Origin: Brevibacterium permense | GTDB taxonomy: Bacteria > Actinomycetota > Actinomycetes > Actinomycetales > Brevibacteriaceae | Direction: 5' to 3' | NCBI RefSeq assembly: GCF_025506275.1 | Contig: NZ_QYCP01000091.1 | Location: 124,001 to 188,000, forward strand | Length of the DNA stretch: 64,000 nt | Shown here: piece by piece, positions 36,734 to 45,187 of the stretch | Layout of the letters: each line of letters starts with the position of its first letter | Position numbering within the stretch: position 1 is the stretch's first letter | The notes under the pieces: generated by a model | Databases searched by the model: none | Told to the model about the DNA's origin: nothing | The model's input: the letters and a program-made list of their open reading frames with translations, nothing else | Made by a program: the position numbers and the translations under genes

Positions 36734-37716
36734 CAGCGGAGGCGGGCTAGGCGGGCGACTTCCGAGACGAACCATTCGACGGCGTAGACAGGGTCGCGTC
36801 CCCCGCCCTTGACGGCCGCATCGGCCTCGGCTGCAGCGATGAGCGACTGGCCGAGCGCCACCTCATTCCACCGCCTCACCTCCCGGCGGGCCCGATCGAC
36901 CTGCCACGGTGCCATCTTCAGCTCGGAGGCCAACTCTCCGCTGGTGCCGGAGAATCCCTGCACCTTCGCCATGCCGCGCAGCTTCATCGCGACTGCCGCT
37001 ACCAGCGGGACCGGATCGGACCCCGTCGACAGGGCATGCCTGAGCAGGCTGAGTGCGTTCTTCGCGTCTCCGGCCACTGCCGCATCGGCGACCTTGAATC
37101 CGGTGGCTTCGACCCGTCCGCCGTAGTACTGGTCGACGACCTCGGCGGTGATCGTGCCCTCGGTGTCTTCGATGAGCTGGTCGACTCCGGCATTGAGTTC
37201 GGCGAGGTCGGAGCCCAGCGCCGACATGAGCGCGGCCATTCCCGCCTCGTCGATGCGCCGCTTCGCGGTCTTGAACCGAGTCTGCGCGAACTTCGCCCGA
37301 TCGCTTTCGTTTTTCAGCACCGCCGCGTCGACGCGGGGAAAGCCGGCGGAATCGAGTTTCTTGATGAGCTTCGCTCCCCGATTGCCGCCGGCGTGCAGCA
37401 GCACCACGACGGCGTCATCGTTCGGAGCGTCCAGATAAGCCAAAGCGTCAACCAGGAAGTCCTCCGAGCACTTTTCGACGGCATCGACGACGATGAGCTT
37501 CGAGGACGAGAACAGAGACGGTGAAGCCGCCATCGCCAACTCGCCGGACTGGTATCCGGCAGCGTCGAATTCGATCTCTTCGGGATCCTGTTTCCGTGCG
37601 GCCGACACGATGCCGTCCTTGGCCATGCGCACGAGCACCGATTCGCCACCGGAGATCATGACGACAGGGGCGGGTTTCGCCGAGCTCCACGGGATCAGGG
37701 TCTTCTTCACTGCCAT
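36733..37716 (-). CDS. holA: DNA polymerase III subunit delta
   Basis: 327 residues. HolA-type clamp-loader subunit without a Walker A motif: N-terminal VVMISGGESVLV, the mid-region HAGGNRGAKLIKKL (about 106-119) and a helical C-terminus. It opens the beta sliding clamp. The ATG at 37716 (MAVKKTLIPW) is preferred because TAGGCT ends seven bases before it; the frame is open 13 codons further up. It follows comEA-comEC, the standard actinobacterial order. Confidence 0.93.
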   Translation of the reverse strand: MAVKKTLIPWSSAKPAPVVMISGGESVLVRMAKDGIVSAARKQDPEEIEFDAAGYQSGELAMAASPSLFSSSKLIVVDAVEKCSEDFLVDALAYLDAPNDDAVVVLLHAGGNRGAKLIKKLDSAGFPRVDAAVLKNESDRAKFAQTRFKTAKRRIDEAGMAALMSALGSDLAELNAGVDQLIEDTEGTITAEVVDQYYGGRVEATGFKVADAAVAGDAKNALSLLRHALSTGSDPVPLVAAVAMKLRGMAKVQGFSGTSGELASELKMAPWQVDRARREVRRWNEVALGQSLIAAAEADAAVKGGGRDPVYAVEWFVSEVARLARLR

Positions 37717-37723
37717 GGACCAC

Positions 37724-37729
37724 AGCCTA
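37724..37729 (-). promoter_or_regulatory. -10 element TAGGCT, leaderless start of holA
   Basis: On the minus strand TAGGCT is followed by seven bases and the ATG at 37716. No Shine-Dalgarno is present. Confidence 0.5.
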
Positions 37730-37776
37730 TCGCGGCTGCCCGACATGACCGGCATGGCGGACCAACACCCGCCATC

Positions 37777-39987
37777 TCATCCCTTGTCCTCCGGACACCT
37801 GTGACCCGTGCTGAATCGACTCTGCGCGTAGAGCGCGACCGAACCGCAGTGATCGGTGCGCAGCACAGGCACGGGGCCGAAGGATCGCAGTGACTTCTCG
37901 CTCGGATGCCCGTAGCTGTTCTTCCCCACCGAGACGACGCCGAGGCCGGGAGCCGCGGCCGCGAAGAACTCGGGAGCCAGATCGGAGGAACCATGGTGCG
38001 GTGCGACGAGCACATCCACCGGCCCCACCTGCTGGGCGAGCACATACTGCTCCTCGGCTCCGACGTCGCCGGGCAGCAGAGTGCTCAGACCCTCCTGTTC
38101 GACCCGCACCACCAGGGAGTCTTCGTTGCGCAGCTCCTCGTCCTCTGCCGCAGGCACCGAACGCAGGGGCGGCCACAGCACCTCCAGGCTCGCTGCCTCG
38201 AAGCTCAGCGTCCGGCCGCGGTGGGTGGGGACCGCCTCGGCGCCGATGTCAGCGATCACGCGCCTGGCTTCGGGCGCGGTCGCGACGTTCGCGGAGACGA
38301 ACAGCCGATCGACCTTGCGCCCCCACGTCGTGCCCGCATAGCCGGCGAAATGGTCGGCGTCGAAGTGGGAGATGAGCAGATCGAATTCCTCGATCCCGGA
38401 TTCGTCGAGGCAGGTGTCGATGGGTTTCGGCTCACGCCCAGTGTCGACGACGAGACCCCGACCATCACCGAGGTTGATGATGGCAGCCGAACCCTGACCG
38501 ACATCGCAGACGAGCACCAGCCAGTCCGCTGCAGGCGGCTTGGCCCTCACCGTGACGATGACGGCGGCCGTCAGCAGGCAGCACAGGACGAGGACGGGCA
38601 GACCCCAGAGGCGACGACGTACGAGCATCCACGTACCGGCCACGGCGAGGCCGAGCAGCCCGAGCGCCAGCAGCGTTCCGAGCGGCGGCACCGGCCAGTC
38701 CAGTGCCGCTCCCGGCAGTGCGGCGCAGACTCGGGCGACGAGGACGATCCACCAGGCCGGGAAGGAACCGATCCACGCCAGCAGGGCAGAGGCGAAGTCG
38801 GCTCCGGGCAGCCCTGTCGTCGCGATGCCGGTGGACATGAGGCTGAGGAAGCCCGCCACCGTCGCCGGCATGACCGCCGGTGCGGCCGCGGCGTTGGCAG
38901 CCACCGACCACAGTCCGATGCGTGGGTCGATCGCCACGAGCACAGGGGTGCACGCGAGCTGAGCGACGAAGGGCACGATGAGCGCGGTCACGAGCACCGT
39001 AGGCAGCAGCGGCATGTGCACGGCGAGACGGCGCAGCAGGATCGGGACGACGAACATGATCGCGGCCGTCGACACCACGGACAGGACGAACCCCACCGAG
39101 GTGGCCAACACAGGCACGAAGGCGAGCAGCAGGCTGGCGGTCGAGCACATGACCGCGACCGGGGAGATCCCGCCGCCGCGCAGGAAGACGAGTGCCGCCG
39201 CAATCGCCATTCCGGCGGCCCGGATGGCGCTGGGTTCGAACCCGACGATGAAGACGTAGCCGAGGCAGGTGAGCACTCCGATGCTCACGCGCAGCCGTGG
39301 GCCGGCTCGGCAGGCTCCGGCGAGCAGTCCGGCACCGAGGCTGACGATCGTGACGTTGCTGCCCGACACGGCCGAGACGTGGGCGAGGGAGACGACCCGC
39401 ATATCGTCGATCATCTGGTCGTCCTGAGGCGAGGTGTCACCGACGACGAGTCCAGGCAGCAGCCGTCCGCCGTCGTTGCCGGCGGCGAGAGAATCGACGC
39501 GGAGTTCGGTGCGCAGCCGCTCACGCCACCGCCACAGTCGGTTCGGTTCTTCGAGCACCTGTGGTTCCGCCTCGGACGAGCGGATATCGTCGAGGCGCTG
39601 AGTGCGCATCCGCACGGTCGCTCCGTCGGCAGCGATTTTGGGACTGAGCACGTGAGTGAATCCGGTGGTGGTGAGCAGGGTCAGTCGCGTCCAGCCGGAC
39701 GCGCCGGGTTCGCTGTGGCCGACGACGATCCCCGTGGTCTCGGCCTCATCATCCGGTCCGTGGGCGGCGGCCAGGGCGGTGATCTGGATCGTCAGCAGAC
39801 AGGTGAAGACGAGAACACCGACACCGAGGTGGTGGTGCCGAAGCAGGATCACGATCCCGAGGAGTCCGAGCATGGGAACGCCGAAGAGCACCCATGGCTC
39901 CGGTGACAGGAGAGCGCTGGCCCAGAGCCCGGCAGCACAGCAGAGGAGACGGACGGAGCCCGGCCACAGCGCCGCCCGCTCCCGCAC
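37777..39987 (-). CDS. comEC: ComEC/Rec2 family competence channel
   Basis: 736 residues from the GTG at 39987. About 10-12 membrane helices form the competence domain (SAVSGSNVTI near residue 200), then a C-terminal metallo-beta-lactamase domain with DVGQGSAAII, ISHFDADHFAGY and APHHGSSD. ComEC carries single-stranded DNA through the membrane during natural transformation. The start is uncertain: the frame is open through the comEA 3' end, and an ATG at 40173 would overlap comEA by 74 bp, adding an Arg-rich stretch. The neighbouring comEA supports the identification. Confidence 0.9.
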   Translation of the reverse strand: MRERAALWPGSVRLLCCAAGLWASALLSPEPWVLFGVPMLGLLGIVILLRHHHLGVGVLVFTCLLTIQITALAAAHGPDDEAETTGIVVGHSEPGASGWTRLTLLTTTGFTHVLSPKIAADGATVRMRTQRLDDIRSSEAEPQVLEEPNRLWRWRERLRTELRVDSLAAGNDGGRLLPGLVVGDTSPQDDQMIDDMRVVSLAHVSAVSGSNVTIVSLGAGLLAGACRAGPRLRVSIGVLTCLGYVFIVGFEPSAIRAAGMAIAAALVFLRGGGISPVAVMCSTASLLLAFVPVLATSVGFVLSVVSTAAIMFVVPILLRRLAVHMPLLPTVLVTALIVPFVAQLACTPVLVAIDPRIGLWSVAANAAAAPAVMPATVAGFLSLMSTGIATTGLPGADFASALLAWIGSFPAWWIVLVARVCAALPGAALDWPVPPLGTLLALGLLGLAVAGTWMLVRRRLWGLPVLVLCCLLTAAVIVTVRAKPPAADWLVLVCDVGQGSAAIINLGDGRGLVVDTGREPKPIDTCLDESGIEEFDLLISHFDADHFAGYAGTTWGRKVDRLFVSANVATAPEARRVIADIGAEAVPTHRGRTLSFEAASLEVLWPPLRSVPAAEDEELRNEDSLVVRVEQEGLSTLLPGDVGAEEQYVLAQQVGPVDVLVAPHHGSSDLAPEFFAAAAPGLGVVSVGKNSYGHPSEKSLRSFGPVPVLRTDHCGSVALYAQSRFSTGHRCPEDKG

Positions 39988-40099
39988 CCAGGCAACCGCA
40001 GACGCGCACCCGCGCCGCAGGGCAATCAGTCTGCGCTCCCACGCCTGCCGCCGAGATCGCCTCGTTCGCAGCCGCGAGTGTGCCGCCGCGGGGCCCCGG

Positions 40100-41035
40100 T
40101 CAGCCGATGGTGACAAGGTCTTTGAGGCTTTCGAAGGTCTTCGGCCCGATGCCTTTGACGAGCAGCAGATCATCGACGCTCGCGAACGGCTGCTGGGTGC
40201 GGTGGCTGATGATCGCCTCGGCTGTGACGGGTCCGACCCCGGGCAGCGTCTCGAGGGTCGTGGCATCGGCGGTGTTGAGGTCGACCTTCCCCTCCTGACC
40301 GGGTGCCCCGCCGTTCGCCGCGGCGGATGAATCTGCGGTTCCCGGCGAACCGCTGCCTCCTCCCACGCCCGCTCCCCCAGTTCCAGACGAACCGGTTCCG
40401 TCCTGACCGGTTCCGTTCGCCCCAGCCCCGTTCGCATCGGCACCATCGACGCCGGCTGCCGGCTCTTCGCCTTCTGTCGGGATGTGGATCTGCTCACCGT
40501 CGGCGAGCACGCGCGCCAGATTCACCGCGTCGCCGTCGGCTCCGGCGCTCAGTCCTCCAGCGGCTTCGACGGCGTCTTGGACCCGCGCACCTGCCTTCAG
40601 CGTGACCACGGAGGGGTCGTTGACCGCCCCGGTGATATGGACGATCACCTCGCCGTTCGCATTCGCCGACTTCGCCGAGGCGGCTCCTTCCTTTCCTGCG
40701 GCTGATCCCTCCGATCCCTCACGGGCTTCGCCCGTTTCGCCTCCCGCGCCGGTCGCGGCAGGCGACTGACCGGCTTCCGTACCTCGGCCGGGATCGTCAC
40801 CGCCGCCCACGGGCGGATGCTGTGGAGCGGGACGGAAGATGAAGAAGGCGAGAACGAGGATTCCGACCATGGCGATGCCGAGAGCTGCCAGCACGGGCAG
40901 GCGCACGCGACGGGGCTCGACGGGTTCTTCCTCCCCGGCGGTGTCGGCGGTATAGATGTCGCCAGGCACCCAACCGCCGCGCTCGGCGCTGGCGCCCAGG
41001 AGGCCGGCGAAACGATCATCCGGAGACACAGCCAT
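40100..41035 (-). CDS. comEA: ComEA-like DNA-binding competence protein
   Basis: 311 residues. A cytosolic N-terminus (1-48), one membrane anchor (about 50-70), a Gly/Ala/Glu low-complexity linker, an SLBB-type domain (about 130-195, with VIVHITGAVNDPSVV), a second Gly/Ala/Asn-rich linker and a C-terminal pair of helix-hairpin-helix motifs (VDLNTADATTLETLPGVG, about 247-264). It is the external DNA receptor for ComEC. ATG at 41035 with TAACCT six bases upstream. Confidence 0.92.
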   Translation of the reverse strand: MAVSPDDRFAGLLGASAERGGWVPGDIYTADTAGEEEPVEPRRVRLPVLAALGIAMVGILVLAFFIFRPAPQHPPVGGGDDPGRGTEAGQSPAATGAGGETGEAREGSEGSAAGKEGAASAKSANANGEVIVHITGAVNDPSVVTLKAGARVQDAVEAAGGLSAGADGDAVNLARVLADGEQIHIPTEGEEPAAGVDGADANGAGANGTGQDGTGSSGTGGAGVGGGSGSPGTADSSAAANGGAPGQEGKVDLNTADATTLETLPGVGPVTAEAIISHRTQQPFASVDDLLLVKGIGPKTFESLKDLVTIG

Positions 41036-41041
41036 GGTCCG

Positions 41042-41047
41042 AGGTTA
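41042..41047 (-). promoter_or_regulatory. -10 element TAACCT, leaderless start of comEA
   Basis: On the minus strand TAACCT is followed by six bases and the ATG at 41035. The -35 is not clear. Confidence 0.45.
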
Positions 41048-41162
41048 GAACGCGCCGGTACGCAGCGGCCAGGGCAGAATCTTCGCCTGTGGACAGAGCA
41101 TCTGCGTCCACAGGGCAGAGGTGGTCAAGTCACTCGAGCATCCCCAGTCGGGAGTGTGTGAG

Positions 41163-42038
41163 TCAGGGTGTGGTCTGCACGGTCACACCGACCGTACCGG
41201 GGCCGACGTGCGCGGTGATGATCGTCGACAGCGTCCTGAACGACGAGTCGAATCCGAGCTCGCGCAGCCGTGAGCTCAACAGCTCGGCATCCGCTGTGTC
41301 CATCTCCCCTTCGGCGTTCTGGACTTCGACGTGCACGGTGTCCTCGGGGTCGGCCATCTCCGCAGCGGCCTGCGCGGCCAGGGCCACGATCTTCTCCAGG
41401 GCTTTGGTGCGAGTGCGCACCCGGGCCAGCGGAACGACGACTCCAGCGCTGAGACCGAGCACGGGGACGATCTGCAGGGCCCGGCCGAGCAAAGAGGACG
41501 CGGCGCCGATCCGGCCGCCTCGGCGCAGGTGTTCGAGGCTGCCGGGGGCGAACACGGAACGGGTTTCGGCCGCGCACCAGTCGGCGATGGTTCCGGCGAT
41601 CGATTCGACGTCGAGACCCTGCCGGATCCCGGCCACGGCCACAGACAGTGCCCCGGCCAGTCCCGCCGAGGTGGTCCTCGAATCGACGACATCGACGAGG
41701 ATGTCCTCGGCTTCGGCGGCCTTGACCGCGGAATCGCGGGTGCCCGAGAGCGCCGCGGACATGGTCACGACGATGATGGCTTCCGCGCCGTCCTCGTGCA
41801 ACCGTGCATAGGCGTCGGAGAACTGGGACGGGGTGGCCATGGACGTGGTGACCTCGACTCCGTCGGTCATCTTCGCACACAGATGCCCGGCATCGACCTC
41901 ACCGTCGGCGAAGGCGACCCCGCCGATGAGCACGGTCAGCGGCACCACCGCGAAGAGACCGCCGGTGGCCTCGCTGAGCGCTTCGCGTTCGTCCGCGGAG
42001 AGCTGCGCCGTGGAGTCGGTCACCAGCCCGATTCTCAT
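41163..42038 (-). CDS. DegV family fatty-acid-binding protein
   Basis: 291 residues. Begins MRIGLVTDSTAQL, the DegV signature, and contains ITSxPSQ-like TSMATPSQFSDAY (about 81-93) and the C-terminal FSxHxGPGxxG-type segment TAHVGPGTVG. DegV/FakB proteins bind fatty acids for FakA-type kinases; no fakA gene is in the window. The ATG at 42038 overlaps the upstream UDP-glucose dehydrogenase stop (ATGA); the open frame further up lies inside that gene. Confidence 0.9.
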   Translation of the reverse strand: MRIGLVTDSTAQLSADEREALSEATGGLFAVVPLTVLIGGVAFADGEVDAGHLCAKMTDGVEVTTSMATPSQFSDAYARLHEDGAEAIIVVTMSAALSGTRDSAVKAAEAEDILVDVVDSRTTSAGLAGALSVAVAGIRQGLDVESIAGTIADWCAAETRSVFAPGSLEHLRRGGRIGAASSLLGRALQIVPVLGLSAGVVVPLARVRTRTKALEKIVALAAQAAAEMADPEDTVHVEVQNAEGEMDTADAELLSSRLRELGFDSSFRTLSTIITAHVGPGTVGVTVQTTP

Positions 42039-43342
42039 GGACGGCCCAGGGCTCGGTAGGTCCAGCCCGCTGCCCGCCACAGTTCGGGAGTGAGCACATT
42101 GCGGCCGTCGACGAGCACCTTTCCGCTCACAAGGTCGGCGGTCGCCGCCGGGTCCAGGTCGCGGTACTCGCGCCATTCCGTCAGCAGCAGCACGGCTTGC
42201 GCCCCGGTGATCGCCTCAGAGGTGTCGGCGACGTAGTCGAGTTCTGGGAACGACTTCTTCGCGTTGCCGATCGCCTGCGGATCGGTGACGGTGACCAGCC
42301 CGCCCTGGGTGGCGATGAGCCTGGCCACGGCCAGGGCCGGCGAATCACGGACGTCATCGCTGTCGGGTTTGAATGCGGCACCGAGGATGGTGATCTTCTT
42401 GCCGATGAACGACCCGCCCAGGGCATCGCGGGCGATGTCGACCATCCGCACACGCCGGCGCATGTTGATCGAGTCGATCTCCTTGAGGAACGCCACCGCC
42501 TGATCGGCGCCGAGTTCCCCGGCCCTGGCCATGAAGGCGCGGATGTCCTTGGGCAGGCATCCGCCCCCGAATCCGAGCCCGGCGTTGAGGAATTTGCGGC
42601 CGATCCGGTCATCCATGCCGATCGCATCGGCGAGCTGGGTGACATCGGCTCCCGAGGCTTCGCAGAGTTCGGCCATGGCGTTGATGAATGAGATCTTCGT
42701 GGCGAGGAAGGAGTTCGCCGCGGTCTTGACCAGTTCGGCGGTCGCGAAGTCCGTGATCATCCGGGGCGTGTCGTCGGCGAGGATCGAGGCGTAGACCTCG
42801 TCGAGAGTGGCGGCCGCGGCCTGCCCGGGCGCACCGTCGGCGACTCCGTACACGAGGCGATTCGGGTGGAGGGTGTCCTCGACGGCATGGCCTTCTCGCA
42901 GGAACTCCGGGTTCCACATCATGGCGGCGCCGGTGTCGGAGATGATTCCGGCCAGACGCTCGGCGGTGCCCACGGGAACGGTCGACTTTCCCACAACCAC
43001 CGACGTCGCAGTCAGGTGCGGGTGCAGGGATTCCACGGCCGCATCGACATAGGTGACATCGGCGGCGAACTCACCGGGCTTCTGCGGAGTGCCCACACAC
43101 ACGAAGTGCACGGTGGCGTCGGCGGCGCGGGAGACATCGGTGGTGAATTCGAGTTTGCCGCGTTCCTGAGCCTTCACGAGGAGTTCACTCAGTCCCGGTT
43201 CATAGAAGGGCGGACGACCGGAGGTCAGGGCCTCGACCTTCTCCATGTCGACATCGACTCCCGTGACCTCATGGCCCAGAGACGCCATGGCCGCCGCATG
43301 GACCGCGCCCAGATATCCGCAACCGATGACTGAAATCTTCAA
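42035..43342 (-). CDS. ugd: UDP-glucose 6-dehydrogenase
   Basis: 435 residues from TTG 43342, preceded by AGGAGAG at good spacing. N-terminal Rossmann GCGYLG (7-12), catalytic Cys262 in FGGGCLPKD and a C-terminal UDP-binding domain, in the normal order for the UDP-glucose/GDP-mannose dehydrogenase family. It makes UDP-glucuronate from UDP-glucose with NAD for surface polysaccharides. GDP-mannose or UDP-ManNAc as substrate cannot be excluded. No polysaccharide genes lie nearby; degV is coupled downstream. Confidence 0.9.
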   Translation of the reverse strand: MKISVIGCGYLGAVHAAAMASLGHEVTGVDVDMEKVEALTSGRPPFYEPGLSELLVKAQERGKLEFTTDVSRAADATVHFVCVGTPQKPGEFAADVTYVDAAVESLHPHLTATSVVVGKSTVPVGTAERLAGIISDTGAAMMWNPEFLREGHAVEDTLHPNRLVYGVADGAPGQAAAATLDEVYASILADDTPRMITDFATAELVKTAANSFLATKISFINAMAELCEASGADVTQLADAIGMDDRIGRKFLNAGLGFGGGCLPKDIRAFMARAGELGADQAVAFLKEIDSINMRRRVRMVDIARDALGGSFIGKKITILGAAFKPDSDDVRDSPALAVARLIATQGGLVTVTDPQAIGNAKKSFPELDYVADTSEAITGAQAVLLLTEWREYRDLDPAATADLVSGKVLVDGRNVLTPELWRAAGWTYRALGRP

Positions 43343-43424
43343 ACCGAGCTCTCCTGGGTATTGGCATGCGTTTTCGACCACACTATATGCCACCCGGTTG
43401 CACGATATGTGGAGGTTGAAACAG

Positions 43425-43430
43425 TAGGCT
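43425..43430 (+). promoter_or_regulatory. -10 element TAGGCT, leaderless start
   Basis: TAGGCT ends seven bases before the GTG at 43438, with no ribosome site. Confidence 0.5.
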
Positions 43431-43437
43431 TGGATTT

Positions 43438-44154
43438 GTGAAGCGTTTCCTTGATTTCCTCACCAACTCACCGGCGGCTGTGACGTTTGCGGTGCTCACC
43501 GTGCTCGGCATCATCGCCTTCGCCATCCCCGGGCTGCACTCTGCAGCCTGGGTCATCGGACTCGTGCTGTGCCTCGGCGTGATCGCCGCGCTGCTGATGT
43601 TCCACGGCGAATGGCGCCGTGCCCAACAGCAGATCGACGCACTGCGCCAACAGCTCAGCGTCGAGCGCGGGCGGATGGACACTCTCGGACTGACCCCGGT
43701 CGAGGACAAGGTCGAGCTGCTTCCCGATGAGCGTCGCGCGCGTCGCATCCTCGAGCTCATCCCGGATTCGTCGGGCCTCGTCCAGTCCCTGCGACTCGAT
43801 GCGACTTTCGCCACCGTCGCCGTCGACGAACTCGAGCCGCTCACCACCTTCTGCGCTGAGTTCAAGAAGGCCAGCTTCGACAACCCGCGTTCGCACACCG
43901 CGTTCATGAACCTCTATCGGGCAGCCGAGGGCCTGTCGATCTGGGTGAAGGAGGAGACCCAGGTCTCCCCCGATGATGCCGGCATCCGTGAGATCCGTCC
44001 CGGCGATGCTCGCAAGGACGGCTGGCGCGGCTACACCGAGGCTCAGAGCCGGGGCGAACGCCTCAGCGACGACTTCGTCTCCTCCCGGTGGGAGTTCAAC
44101 CAGACAGCACTCGAACTCGGACTCGTCTCAGGCACCCCACCGTTCAACGACTGA
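43438..44154 (+). CDS. Membrane-anchored coiled-coil protein, unknown function
   Basis: 238 residues. Two hydrophobic segments (about 14-31 and 37-54) form a hairpin, followed by a short coiled coil (about 58-82, RRAQQQIDALRQQL) and a soluble mixed domain (about 90-238) with LIPDSSGLVQSLR and conserved-looking Trp residues. I do not recognise the family. The topology suggests a cytosolic soluble domain. It is divergent from ugd and convergent with nadE, with a strong shared terminator downstream. Confidence 0.65.
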   Translation: MKRFLDFLTNSPAAVTFAVLTVLGIIAFAIPGLHSAAWVIGLVLCLGVIAALLMFHGEWRRAQQQIDALRQQLSVERGRMDTLGLTPVEDKVELLPDERRARRILELIPDSSGLVQSLRLDATFATVAVDELEPLTTFCAEFKKASFDNPRSHTAFMNLYRAAEGLSIWVKEETQVSPDDAGIREIRPGDARKDGWRGYTEAQSRGERLSDDFVSSRWEFNQTALELGLVSGTPPFND

Positions 44155-44200
44155 CAACGTTCGACAGACGCCGACGTTCGACAGACGACGTTCGGTATAC

Positions 44201-44233
44201 AGTTGAGGCCCTCACATTGTGAGGGCCTCAACT
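44201..44233. terminator. Bidirectional terminator between the membrane protein gene and nadE
   Basis: A perfect 15-bp stem (44201-44215 with 44219-44233) with an ATT loop lies between two convergent genes. Two short partial repeats of ACGTTCGACAGACG (44157-44189) precede it. Confidence 0.85.
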
Positions 44234-44257
44234 GCTGTCAGTGTTCATCTGCTCGGC

Positions 44258-45091
44258 TCAGTGCCGGATCCACCAAGAATCCAGCGGAGCCACGGGTGTG
44301 CGGCGCTTGTGCTCTGAGCGACGGTATTTTTCGATGAGCGCCGAGGCGGCCGCGGGCTCGATCTCCTTCCCCTCGAGGAAGTCATCGATCTGGTCATAGG
44401 TCAGACCCAGCGACGATTCGTCCGTCTGCCCGGGTTCGTCATCGAGCAGATCCGCGGTGGGGACCTTGACGATGAGATGTTCGGGAGCGCCGAGGTGGCG
44501 CAGCAGTTCCCGTCCCTGCCGTTTGTTCAGACCTGCCAGGGGGATGACGTCGGCCGCGCCGTCGCCGAACTTCGTGAAGAACCCGGTGACCGCCTCGGCG
44601 GCGTGGTCCGTGCCGACGACGAGCGTCTTCTTCTCCCCTGCCAGCTCGAACTGCGCGATCATCCGCATCCGGGCCTTGACGTTGCCCTTGCCGAAATCGG
44701 TGATCGGCTCTCCGGTGGCTTTCTCGTACTCCTCGGCGGCCGCATCCGTGGCGGCTCCGATGTTGATCGCCAGCTCATGATCGGCGGCGATGAACGACAG
44801 AGCATCCTGGGCGTCGGCCTCATCGGTCTGCACATGGTGCGGCAGGCGCACGGCCCAGAACTCGGCGTAGGCCCCACGGCGGCGCAGGTCCTCCACCGCC
44901 AGCTGGCAGAGCCTGCCGGCCAGTGTGGAGTCCTGCCCGCCGCTGATGCCGAGCACGAGTCCTCTGACCCCGGTGGTGAGCACATAGTCGACGAGGAACT
45001 CGACACGGCGGGCGATCTCCGTCGCAGGGTCGATCTGCGGTCGCACGCCGAGGGCGTGCCGAATCTCGTCTTGAACTCTGTCGTTCGTCAT
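44258..45091 (-). CDS. nadE: Ammonia-dependent NAD(+) synthetase
   Basis: 277 residues. The ATP pyrophosphatase P-loop SGGQDST is at 50-56, with [11 protein letters not shown] (about 136-146) and [20 protein letters not shown] (about 160-179), as in short NadE enzymes. There is no N-terminal glutaminase domain, so it uses ammonia, unlike the long glutamine-dependent NadE common in mycobacteria. It catalyses the last step of NAD synthesis. The ATG at 45091 has GGTGAGAG upstream. Confidence 0.96.
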   Translation of the reverse strand: MTNDRVQDEIRHALGVRPQIDPATEIARRVEFLVDYVLTTGVRGLVLGISGGQDSTLAGRLCQLAVEDLRRRGAYAEFWAVRLPHHVQTDEADAQDALSFIAADHELAINIGAATDAAAEEYEKATGEPITDFGKGNVKARMRMIAQFELAGEKKTLVVGTDHAAEAVTGFFTKFGDGAADVIPLAGLNKRQGRELLRHLGAPEHLIVKVPTADLLDDEPGQTDESSLGLTYDQIDDFLEGKEIEPAAASALIEKYRRSEHKRRTPVAPLDSWWIRH

Positions 45092-45187
45092 GCTCTCACC
45101 AGTCGTAGTCGGGGTCGAAGCGCCGTTCGGCGCCCGCACTCATGCAGTCTCCCAGATGCCGTGTTACGGCGAAGTATCGGCCAGGTC

